The translations under genes were made by a program, and so were the position numbers. The notes beneath the pieces are model-generated. The model saw only the letters and a program-made list of their open reading frames with translations. It was not told the DNA's origin and did not search any database. Of a stretch of DNA of 33,547 nucleotides, positions 1 to 4,805 are shown one piece after another. Source of the DNA: SFHK01 sp045538305 (GTDB taxonomy: Bacteria; Bacillota; Clostridia; Christensenellales; Aristaeellaceae); the NCBI GenBank assembly GCA_045538305.1, contig JAZSRC010000050.1, positions 1 to 33,547 on the forward strand, written 5' to 3'. The first letter of the stretch is position 1. The number at the start of each line of letters is the position of its first letter.

Positions 1-55
1 TTTCTTAACTCACGCCGGACACCCTCGGCAAACCAAATTTCGAAGGAGGGGCCCG

Positions 56-217
56 ATGTCCAAACGGAATAAGTTTGACATTGAGCTGCCGCAGTCGATC
101 ATCGATTCCTTTGCAAGACATTTGGTTTCGGAAATCCGAGCCTACTACGACAGTGAGGAAGGCCAGGCGGCATTCGAAGAGTGGCTGAAGCAGCGTAACG
201 ACACCGAAGACGCCTAA
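56..217 (+). CDS. small acidic protein of mobile-element appearance (53 aa)
   Basis: ATG at 56 is preceded by a strong Shine-Dalgarno (AAGGAGGGG, 43-51), and the frame is open to TAA at 215-217, giving 53 residues. The protein is mostly predicted helix (DIELPQSIIDSF, then EIRAYYDSEEGQAAFEEWLK) with an acidic tail and no membrane segment. A good terminator follows directly. Short helical proteins like this are common as accessory genes near the recombinase end of Clostridial integrative elements, but I cannot name a family. Its position beside a tRNA-Ala-derived repeat suggests the edge of an integrated element extending beyond the left border of the window. That is inference. The open frame, ribosome site and terminator are seen directly. 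Confidence 0.6.
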   Translation: MSKRNKFDIELPQSIIDSFARHLVSEIRAYYDSEEGQAAFEEWLKQRNDTEDA

Positions 218-227
218 GACAAAAAAG

Positions 228-266
228 TGAGGGCCAAGGTTTTTACAACCTTGACCCTCATTTTCT
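228..266 (+). terminator. rho-independent terminator after the 53-aa gene
   Basis: A 14-bp stem (228-241 with 247-260, one G-T wobble) encloses a 5-nt loop and is followed by a T-rich tail (TTTTCTGTTTT). It lies 10 bases after the stop of the small gene and closes that transcription unit. Confidence 0.85.
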
Positions 267-338
267 GTTTTGACATCAGAACCGAACCTCTACGGCGAAA
301 CCGCCTTTGAAAAAATAGATGTTCGTCCAATGTCCATT

Positions 339-419
339 TGGTGGAGCATAGGGGATTCGAACCCCTGACCTCAACGATGCGAACGTTGCGCGCTACCGAA
401 GGATGCCTAACTCAACCCC
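339..419 (-). repeat. tRNA-Ala partial copy 1 (att-like chimera)
   Basis: Bases 342-397 are identical to nt 18-73 of the intact tRNA-Ala, and 339-341 preserve an encoded CCA. The remaining 5' part (398-419) does not match the tRNA. On the minus strand it reads GGGGTTGAGTTAGGCATCC and closely resembles the same part of copy 2. The unit from GGGG to the discriminator is 78 nt against 73 in the real tRNA, and no D-stem can be formed, so it is not a working tRNA. The TGA stop of the adjacent gene lies inside it (412-414). Confidence 0.9.
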
Positions 420-825
420 TAAGAGTACGTAACTTCCATATGCCGTTTTCATTAAAAACCTCCGCCTCAAAAGAACAGGCATTGAACCAATCTTCCAGCG
501 GAACCATACCAAGATTCAGAACGCTTACTTGTTCCCAAGATTGAAATATAGAACGTCCTCCATATATTTCAGCATGTAATAGCTCTTCTGCTGTTTTAAA
601 CTCCGCACCATCTTCAATATCGCAACCGGTTCCAACCCAATACGGATGATCGAAATATACTGTTTTATCTTTTAGATTGAGATATGGAATATATCCCATA
701 ATACACTCGCCACGTTCTAAATCGTCAAGAAATATGATTTCTGTTTCATCTATTGAATCACAGGCTTCAGTCAGACAGCGAAGAAATAAATCGAAGGTCA
801 TGTTATGTCTCAAGGGTTCGCCCAT
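412..825 (-). CDS. hypothetical protein, 137 aa (unit A gene)
   Basis: I do not recognise this protein. The start at 825 (MGEPLRHNMTFDLFLRC) is chosen because a GGAG site lies 8 nt upstream; a longer frame to 867 would begin inside a tRNA remnant and lacks a ribosome site. The protein is acidic and soluble, with no signal peptide or membrane segment. Its aromatic-rich middle (KDKTVYFDHPYWVG) and tail (WFNACSFEAEVFNENGIWK) suggest a small mixed alpha/beta domain. It is complete, but its TGA stop is formed by bases of the tRNA-like repeat copy 1, so the gene runs right into the unit boundary. It is the only gene between repeat copies 1 and 2. It could be an immunity-type or accessory protein, but nothing in the sequence proves a function. 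Confidence 0.65.
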   Translation of the reverse strand: MGEPLRHNMTFDLFLRCLTEACDSIDETEIIFLDDLERGECIMGYIPYLNLKDKTVYFDHPYWVGTGCDIEDGAEFKTAEELLHAEIYGGRSIFQSWEQVSVLNLGMVPLEDWFNACSFEAEVFNENGIWKLRTLRG

Positions 826-871
826 AGATATCACTCCGTATTGGACTTTATTCATTAAGATATACAATGCA

Positions 872-914
872 CCAAGTAATGCGAATGAAGCGTTACCATC
901 TGTGCTAATACCCT
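872..914 (-). pseudogene. decayed tRNA-Ala 5' half (unit A)
   Basis: On the minus strand from 914 the sequence matches the tRNA-Ala 5' half (AGGGTATTAGCACAGATGG) and still has the 7-nt anticodon loop TTCGCAT at 885-879. The anticodon stem is broken and everything 3' of it is unrelated. It is homologous to the remnant at 2829-2871. It sits at the right end of unit A, while a tRNA 3' portion sits at the left end (copy 1). Confidence 0.75.
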
Positions 915-955
915 AAGTGGATTTATCTATTTTCTGGTTCCAATTTTCTTTTTAT

Positions 956-987
956 GTAGATTGACTGCATTTATTGCCACAATCTAC
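956..987. repeat. inverted repeat in unit A right end
   Basis: GTAGATTG at 956-963 pairs with CAATCTAC at 980-987 across a 16-base loop. It occupies the position equivalent to the perfect palindrome at 2922-2943 in unit C. The arm sequences differ but the dyad is kept, so it may be a protein-binding or recombination-related site. Function unknown. Confidence 0.45.
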
Positions 988-1000
988 GCATAAAGCAAAA

Positions 1001-1021
1001 GGACTTCTCTCCGAGAAGGCC
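1001..1021 (-). terminator. terminator-like hairpin downstream of tRNA copy 2
   Basis: GGACTTCTC (1001-1009) pairs with GAGAAGGCC (1013-1021) with one mismatch and a 3-nt loop. On the minus strand it lies just after the 3' end of repeat copy 2 and is followed by CTTTTGC. Related hairpins follow copy 3 and the intact tRNA-Ala, so the tRNA's downstream flank was duplicated with the repeat. Confidence 0.6.
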
Positions 1022-1028
1022 TTCGTGA

Positions 1029-1106
1029 TGGAGCATAGGGGATTCGAACCCCTGACCTCAACGATGCGAACGTTGCGCGCTACCGAAGCATGCCTAACTC
1101 AGCCCC
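1029..1106 (-). repeat. tRNA-Ala partial copy 2 (att-like chimera)
   Basis: Bases 1029-1084 are identical to tRNA-Ala nt 18-73. The flanking CCA position reads TCA instead. The 5' part (1085-1106) is non-tRNA and on the minus strand reads GGGGCTGAGTTAGGCATGC, differing from copy 1 at only two of 22 positions. Total length is 78 nt, as in copies 1 and 3. The 3' acceptor strand with U70 is intact, but the cloverleaf lacks a D-arm. Confidence 0.9.
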
Positions 1107-1132
1107 AACGACCAGAAATGTATCCCTACGCA

Positions 1133-1939
1133 TTATGCAAGGGATTGCGCCTTGCAAAACGCTTCCCATCGCGCAACGACATCAAGAATATCATCCGTAC
1201 AATATGTTTTTGCAGTTTCCCACAGGTCATCGGGAACGCCGTAATATGCCTCTGCAAAGCTGCCTGCGATGGCGGCGTTCGTATCCGTGTCGCCGCCAAG
1301 GGAAACTGCCGTGCGGATTGTGTCCTCAAGGCTCACGCTTTCATAAAAGGACGCAAAGGCGACCGGAAAAGTTCCTCTACAGGAGATGTCATAGCGATAT
1401 ACAGAGCGCAGTGCTTCGATCTCTGGAATTTCGTATTCTGCCTGAACAGCTGTAAGAAGTTCTTCCTTTGATGCGCCCATACGCGCGCGGAAAATTATTT
1501 CCGCTGCAAGGGAAGCGGCTGTAATTGCTTCCGGATGGTTGTGCGAAGGCAATGCGGTCAGCTCACCCAAATGCCGCGCTTCCTCAACGCTTCCGGCAAG
1601 CCAGCCTGCAGCAGAGCAGCGCATCAGCGCACCGTTTGTGTATCCCATGTAGGGCTGCGGGTCATCGCTGTTTGCCCATGCGGTAAAGAATTTGCTGCCG
1701 CCTCGACCGTTGTGTCGGCGGAAATAGTGTTGCATTTTCTGCGTGAGCATTCGTAGCACCTGTGTATCGTCTGAGACACCGGTGGTGCAGGACAGGAGCA
1801 GCGCATCCGCAACAGCTGCCGTCAATACCGTATCATCCGTAAAGCGGCATCTGTTTTTGAATAGTTTGAAATCCTTTACTTTTGTATGGTTTCGCTCATA
1901 AGCAGAGCCGACGATATCGCCAATGATTGCGCCCTTCAT
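1133..1939 (-). CDS. ADP-ribosylglycohydrolase family protein (unit B gene)
   Basis: This 268-aa protein spans the usual length of a DraG/ARH-type ADP-ribosyl-hydrolase, which removes ADP-ribose from proteins or small molecules using two Mg ions. Family signatures are visible: the N-terminal KGAIIGDIVGSAYE, the first metal motif FTDDT near residues 33-37, and the C-terminal SLGGDTDTNAAIAG near residues 213-226, which carries the other metal-binding aspartates. ATG at 1939 has an AAAGGAG site about 7 nt upstream. It is the only gene between repeat copies 2 and 3 and ends 27 bases before copy 2. The substrate cannot be told from sequence; no ADP-ribosyltransferase partner is next to it. A second, larger family member starts at 3242 but has a different architecture, so the two are not a recent duplication. 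Confidence 0.9.
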   Translation of the reverse strand: MKGAIIGDIVGSAYERNHTKVKDFKLFKNRCRFTDDTVLTAAVADALLLSCTTGVSDDTQVLRMLTQKMQHYFRRHNGRGGSKFFTAWANSDDPQPYMGYTNGALMRCSAAGWLAGSVEEARHLGELTALPSHNHPEAITAASLAAEIIFRARMGASKEELLTAVQAEYEIPEIEALRSVYRYDISCRGTFPVAFASFYESVSLEDTIRTAVSLGGDTDTNAAIAGSFAEAYYGVPDDLWETAKTYCTDDILDVVARWEAFCKAQSLA

Positions 1940-1989
1940 CGGTGCCTCTCCTTTCGATAAATGGTTCTATCTGACTTAAATTACAAAAG

Positions 1990-2013
1990 AGACCTTCTCT
2001 TTTGAGAAGGTCT
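1990..2013 (-). terminator. terminator hairpin downstream of tRNA copy 3
   Basis: A perfect 10-bp stem (1990-1999 with 2004-2013) has a TTTT loop and, on the minus strand, a CTTTTG tail. It is the best preserved of the three related hairpins that follow tRNA-Ala copies and would stop transcription entering unit B from the right. Confidence 0.75.
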
Positions 2014-2016
2014 TTG

Positions 2017-2097
2017 TGGTGGAGCATACCGGATTCGAACCCCTGACCTCAACGATGCGAACGTTGCGCGCTACCGAACTATCTCTATATCATCCCC
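2017..2097 (-). repeat. tRNA-Ala partial copy 3 (att-like chimera)
   Basis: Bases 2020-2075 match tRNA-Ala nt 18-73 except for two changes in the T-stem (CCGG instead of GGGG on the plus strand), which break that stem. CCA is kept at 2017-2019. The non-tRNA 5' part (2076-2097) follows the pattern of copies 1 and 2 (GGGG, TGA, TAG, AT, TTCGGTAG) but is more diverged. The total is again 78 nt. Confidence 0.88.
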
Positions 2098-2177
2098 GAA
2101 TACAAGACTGTGGGGACTGAGATGTGCAAATTGGAATTTGTCGCTTCGTCAAACTAAAAGTTTCCTTTGTTTCTTGA

Positions 2178-2705
2178 TTATAATTTTTTAGACATGAAAA
2201 GCAATAAATCATCATTGTTACAGCATGGAGCGTATTGTTCTAATTGTTTTCCCTGATACCACACGCCACTACCGTCTGGAATATAGCCACGCTTGACATA
2301 AATTCTTTGTGCTGCACCATACCCCGAATGGACACCAACTGCCAAATATATCATATCAGACACTTTTGCCGCCTCCTGTTCCACCACATCCATAAGTTTA
2401 TTTCCAATTCCTTTATTATGAACGTGGAAAAACACTGTCAAATCAACTATTTCAGGATACCCCAGACCTGCCCAAGGACCTTCCATAGGATTTAATACCA
2501 AAGTACATAGTCCAGATACTTCTCCATCATACTCCGCAATAAATACTTTTCTTTTATTTTCTCCCTGTTCTTTGTAGTAATTTTCATAGGTTTCTAAAGA
2601 CGGATGCCACCCATATGATAAATATGTATCGTATATTATTTTAGCATCATCGACTTCCATGCTTCTAATTAGTAAGTTATTATTTGAAAAATAAACTTCG
2701 CTCAT
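2178..2705 (-). CDS. GNAT family N-acetyltransferase (unit C gene)
   Basis: The 175-aa protein has the single-domain GNAT layout: a beta strand at the start (NLLIRSMEVDDAKIIYDTY), the central EYDGEVSGLCTL strand, and the acetyl-CoA pyrophosphate loop HNKGIGNKLMDVVE near residues 95-110, followed by a typical final region (AAQRIYVKRGYIP). GNAT enzymes transfer acetyl from acetyl-CoA to amines of drugs, metabolites or proteins; the acceptor is unknown here. The start at 2705 has a GGAGGT site. It has its own promoter (2740-2768). The coding sequence is visibly AT-rich compared with the GC-balanced genes around it, which suggests horizontal acquisition. It is the only gene between copy 3 and the intact tRNA. 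Confidence 0.88.
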   Translation of the reverse strand: MSEVYFSNNNLLIRSMEVDDAKIIYDTYLSYGWHPSLETYENYYKEQGENKRKVFIAEYDGEVSGLCTLVLNPMEGPWAGLGYPEIVDLTVFFHVHNKGIGNKLMDVVEQEAAKVSDMIYLAVGVHSGYGAAQRIYVKRGYIPDGSGVWYQGKQLEQYAPCCNNDDLLLFMSKKL

Positions 2706-2739
2706 TATTTACCTCCACAAATTCAAGTTTGTCGAGTAC

Positions 2740-2768
2740 ATAATAGCATGAATAAAACTAAGCATCAA
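2740..2768 (-). promoter_or_regulatory. promoter of the GNAT gene
   Basis: On the minus strand TTGATG (2768-2763) and TATTAT (2745-2740) are separated by 17 bp, about 35 bp ahead of the GNAT start. The unit therefore appears to carry its own promoter rather than rely on read-through. Confidence 0.6.
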
Positions 2769-2783
2769 TCATACAAAGAAAAA

Positions 2784-2813
2784 AAGCAGAGAAATCTTCC
2801 GAATCCTCTGCTT
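2784..2813 (-). terminator. terminator between decayed tRNA half and GNAT gene
   Basis: AAGCAGAG (2784-2791) pairs with CTCTGCTT (2806-2813) across a 14-nt loop. On the minus strand it is followed by a long T run. It lies just past the tRNA-Ala 5' remnant, as expected for a former tRNA terminator, and isolates the GNAT gene from upstream transcription. Confidence 0.75.
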
Positions 2814-2828
2814 CTGGCAAACTATACC

Positions 2829-2871
2829 CCCAGCAATGCGAATGCGCCGCTACCATCTGTGCTAATACCCC
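2829..2871 (-). pseudogene. decayed tRNA-Ala 5' half (unit C)
   Basis: On the minus strand from 2871 the sequence GGGGTATTAGCACAGATGG matches tRNA-Ala nt 1-19 with two changes, then diverges but keeps the anticodon loop TTCGCAT (2842-2836) on a 3-bp stem. No T-arm or acceptor 3' strand follows. It is about 110 bp upstream of the intact gene's 3' end and homologous to the remnant at 872-914, including about 90 bp of flank to its right. Confidence 0.78.
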
Positions 2872-2921
2872 AAGTGAATTTATTCATTTTCCTTTTCCAA
2901 TTATCTCTTTGTGCAAATTAT

Positions 2922-2943
2922 CTGATTATAGCGCTATAATCAG
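2922..2943. repeat. perfect 22-bp palindrome in unit C right end
   Basis: CTGATTATAGCGCTATAATC plus the final AG is its own reverse complement, with no mismatch. Both strands contain TATAAT. It could be a binding site for a dimeric protein or a pair of overlapping -10 elements. The equivalent place in unit A also holds a dyad (956-987). Confidence 0.6.
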
Positions 2944-2958
2944 TGCATAATGCAAAAG

Positions 2959-2980
2959 AGCTTCTCTTTTGAGAAGGTCT
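2959..2980 (-). terminator. terminator-like hairpin of intact tRNA-Ala
   Basis: CTTCTC (2961-2966) pairs with GAGAAG (2971-2976) around a TTTT loop; on the minus strand CTCTTTTGC follows. The stem is shorter than its relative at 1990-2013 because of substitutions, so termination may be weaker. Confidence 0.55.
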
Positions 2981-2983
2981 TTA

Positions 2984-3059
2984 TGGTGGAGCATAGGGGA
3001 TTCGAACCCCTGACCTCAACGATGCGAACGTTGCGCGCTACCAACTGTGCTAATGCCCC
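2984..3059 (-). tRNA. tRNA-Ala (anticodon CGC), CCA encoded
   Basis: The 73-nt cloverleaf is complete: acceptor GGGGCAT with ATGCTCC including the G3-U70 pair that marks alanine tRNAs, a D-arm with one A-C mismatch, anticodon stem CAACG/CGTTG with loop TTCGCAT (anticodon CGC, reading GCG), T-arm AGGGG/CCCCT with TTCGAAT, discriminator A and encoded CCA (2984-2986). It is the only intact copy in the window. Elements that integrate here would restore the 3' part, which matches the direct repeats to its left. Confidence 0.95.
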
Positions 3060-3094
3060 ATATATGTTAACCGAATTGCTTCGGAACAAATGAA

Positions 3095-3123
3095 ATTATA
3101 GCATTTGCGCATTTGGATTGCAA
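3095..3123 (-). promoter_or_regulatory. tRNA-Ala promoter, -35 shared with a possible divergent promoter
   Basis: On the minus strand TTGCAA (3123-3118) and TATAAT (3100-3095) have the ideal 17-bp spacer, with the start expected about 30 bp before the tRNA. TTGCAA is self-complementary. On the plus strand the same hexamer is followed, 18 bp later, by CATAAT (3142-3147), a candidate promoter for the ADP-ribosylglycohydrolase operon. Confidence 0.7.
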
Positions 3124-3241
3124 GATAATTTGATGTTAAATCATAATCGACAATACGTGCCTATTTTTGATCGATTCATGGATTGACAGGCGGATGGGGA
3201 AAGGTTACACTTACAATAAAGAGAAAAAAGGGGGGGACGGC

Positions 3242-4777
3242 GTGAAACTTTCTGATTTGGTCAGGAGTGCAAGAATAAACGGCGGTTTTTCCTATGATGC
3301 GCTTGCAGAGCACCTGAATGTAAGCGCCTGTGATATCGTTCGATGGGAAAGCGGCGAAAGTATGCCCTGCGGTGAAGATGAACGAAAAACGGCGGCATTA
3401 TTGGCGGAATATGCAGGCATCGGCGGATCAATGAAGATGGATGTACACTCGCTTCATGGGTGGGAATCATATGCTGCGGGATTTGAATTTGAATACAGAC
3501 AGCTGCTTGAGGAAGGGAAGGACGTAGAAAGGTATGCCGGCCTTTTTGAAGGCGTTTCCAAGCTGGAGGCCGGAGAGACAAAGACCAGAATCTGTGAAGC
3601 ACTCAATGAAATGATTCAAACGATGCCGATGAGAAAAGGATATGAGTATTTTGAACCCAGTGATCTGGTTTCGATACGGGAGACGTTGCCGGAAGGCTGG
3701 ATGGAAAAAAGAAACGCGCCGGAAGGAAATATACTTGAAAGAAAAATACGGGGCGCATGGTTAGGCCGCATCTGCGGATGCCTTTTGGGAAAGACAGTAG
3801 AAGGAATACGGACAAACGAGCTTCATGATTTGCTGAAAAAAAGCGGTAATTGGCCGATGCAACGGTATATTCTGTCCGGCGATATTACGAAGGATATGGT
3901 GAACAGATATAATTACCCGATTGCGGGCAGATGCTTTGCCGACCAGATCCCCTGTGCGCCGTCGGATGACGATACGAACTATATGTGCCTTGCCTATGTT
4001 TTGGTGGAAAGGTACGGACGGGATTTTACCTCGTTCGATGTTTCCAACACATGGCTGCAGTATCAGCCCAGAAACGCTTACTGCACGGCGGAGCGCGCTG
4101 CATATGTCAATTTCTTGAAAGGTTTCAGGCCGCCGGTATCCGCCGTTTGGCAAAATCCATACCGAGAGTGGATCGGTGCGCAGATCCGCGGCGACTATTT
4201 TGGCTATATCAATCCCGGGAATCCTTCTAAGGCGGCGGAAATGGCGTGGCGCGATGCTTCAGTTTCGCATGTGAAAAACGGGATTTATGGCGAAATGTTC
4301 ATTTCTGCGATGATCGCTGAGGCAGCTGTGGAGGAAGATATACTCAAGATTATACGGGCGGGGCTCAAACAGATACCGCCTTCGTCGAGATTGTATCGAT
4401 CTGTGGAAAATGCGCTTGATGCGTACATAAACGGCGTAAGCTGTGAAGATGCCTTTAAAAGTATTTACGAAAGGTACGATGAGAAAAATGGTCACGACTG
4501 GTGTCATGTAATATCCAATGCGTTGATTGTGGTTTTGTCGCTGCTTTTTGGAAACGGCGATTTTGGGAAATCCATATGCATGGCAGTACAGGCGGGTTTT
4601 GATACCGACTGTAACGGAGCAACCGTAGGATCCATACTTGGTATGCTGTATGGGGATGGCACAATAGAGGAGAAATGGACGAAACCGCTTAACGGCATGC
4701 TCGATACGGAGATTATTGGCCTTGGCCGTGTGGATATTGAGGATATGGTTCAAAACACAATCAGTCATATCGGGTAA
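3242..4777 (+). CDS. XRE-type HTH domain fused to ADP-ribosylglycohydrolase
   Basis: GTG at 3242 is chosen because a run of G (GGGGGGGACGGC) gives a strong ribosome site; an upstream ATG frame exists from 3167. The 511-aa product begins with a helix-turn-helix of XRE type (residues about 1-42, LAEHLNVSACDIVRWESGES). A linker of about 120 residues follows, then an ADP-ribosylglycohydrolase domain from about residue 160 (KIRGAWLGRICGCLLGKTVE). Metal motifs are PSDDDTNY near 240 and FDTDCNGATVGS near 452-463. It should cleave an ADP-ribosyl or related N-glycosidic bond while the HTH may bind DNA. It is followed after 28 bp by a GH31 enzyme, so the pair probably forms an operon. The catalytic fold is well supported; DNA binding and the substrate are inference. 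Confidence 0.85.
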   Translation: MKLSDLVRSARINGGFSYDALAEHLNVSACDIVRWESGESMPCGEDERKTAALLAEYAGIGGSMKMDVHSLHGWESYAAGFEFEYRQLLEEGKDVERYAGLFEGVSKLEAGETKTRICEALNEMIQTMPMRKGYEYFEPSDLVSIRETLPEGWMEKRNAPEGNILERKIRGAWLGRICGCLLGKTVEGIRTNELHDLLKKSGNWPMQRYILSGDITKDMVNRYNYPIAGRCFADQIPCAPSDDDTNYMCLAYVLVERYGRDFTSFDVSNTWLQYQPRNAYCTAERAAYVNFLKGFRPPVSAVWQNPYREWIGAQIRGDYFGYINPGNPSKAAEMAWRDASVSHVKNGIYGEMFISAMIAEAAVEEDILKIIRAGLKQIPPSSRLYRSVENALDAYINGVSCEDAFKSIYERYDEKNGHDWCHVISNALIVVLSLLFGNGDFGKSICMAVQAGFDTDCNGATVGSILGMLYGDGTIEEKWTKPLNGMLDTEIIGLGRVDIEDMVQNTISHIG

Positions 4778-4805
4778 CGAGAAAAAACGGAATGGAGGAA
4801 AACAG

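Larger units (their letters stand above)
339..3059 (-). mobile_element. tRNA-Ala-bounded tandem array of three single-gene units
   Basis: Four copies of a 56-bp tRNA-Ala 3' block lie in the same orientation, starting at 342, 1029, 2020 and 2987. The last belongs to the intact tRNA gene. They cut the region into units of 687, 991 and 967 bp. Each unit contains one complete gene on the minus strand, with its own ribosome site, and a hairpin beside the repeat. The genes are unrelated to one another and differ in base composition. No integrase, transposase or attC-like integron site is visible inside. Direct repeats of a tRNA 3' end are the usual trace of tyrosine-recombinase integration (established knowledge). 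Reading the region as a cassette array, or as stacked remnants of related elements, is inference. Confidence 0.6.

Noticed and set aside
1..55. End of an upstream gene at the left edge
   Set aside because: The 55 bases contain the ribosome site of the 53-aa gene but no frame long enough to judge.
974..1471. Plus-strand open frames across tRNA copies (also 338-544 and 1090-1455)
   Set aside because: They run through tRNA repeat sequence and the antisense of the ADP-ribosylglycohydrolase gene, lack ribosome sites and have low-quality composition.
339..2097. The three tRNA-Ala partial copies as functional tRNA genes
   Set aside because: Their 5' parts do not form a D-arm or complete the acceptor stem (only the first four pairs), each is 78 nt, and copy 3 also has a broken T-stem.
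339..3059. CRISPR array or classical integron
   Set aside because: Repeat spacing is 0.7-1.0 kb with genes between the repeats, not 30-40 bp spacers. No cas genes, no intI and no attC-type folded sites are seen.
1133..4777. A DarTG-like toxin-antitoxin system based on the two ADP-ribosylglycohydrolases
   Set aside because: No ADP-ribosyltransferase is encoded nearby, and DarG uses a macrodomain rather than this DraG-type fold.
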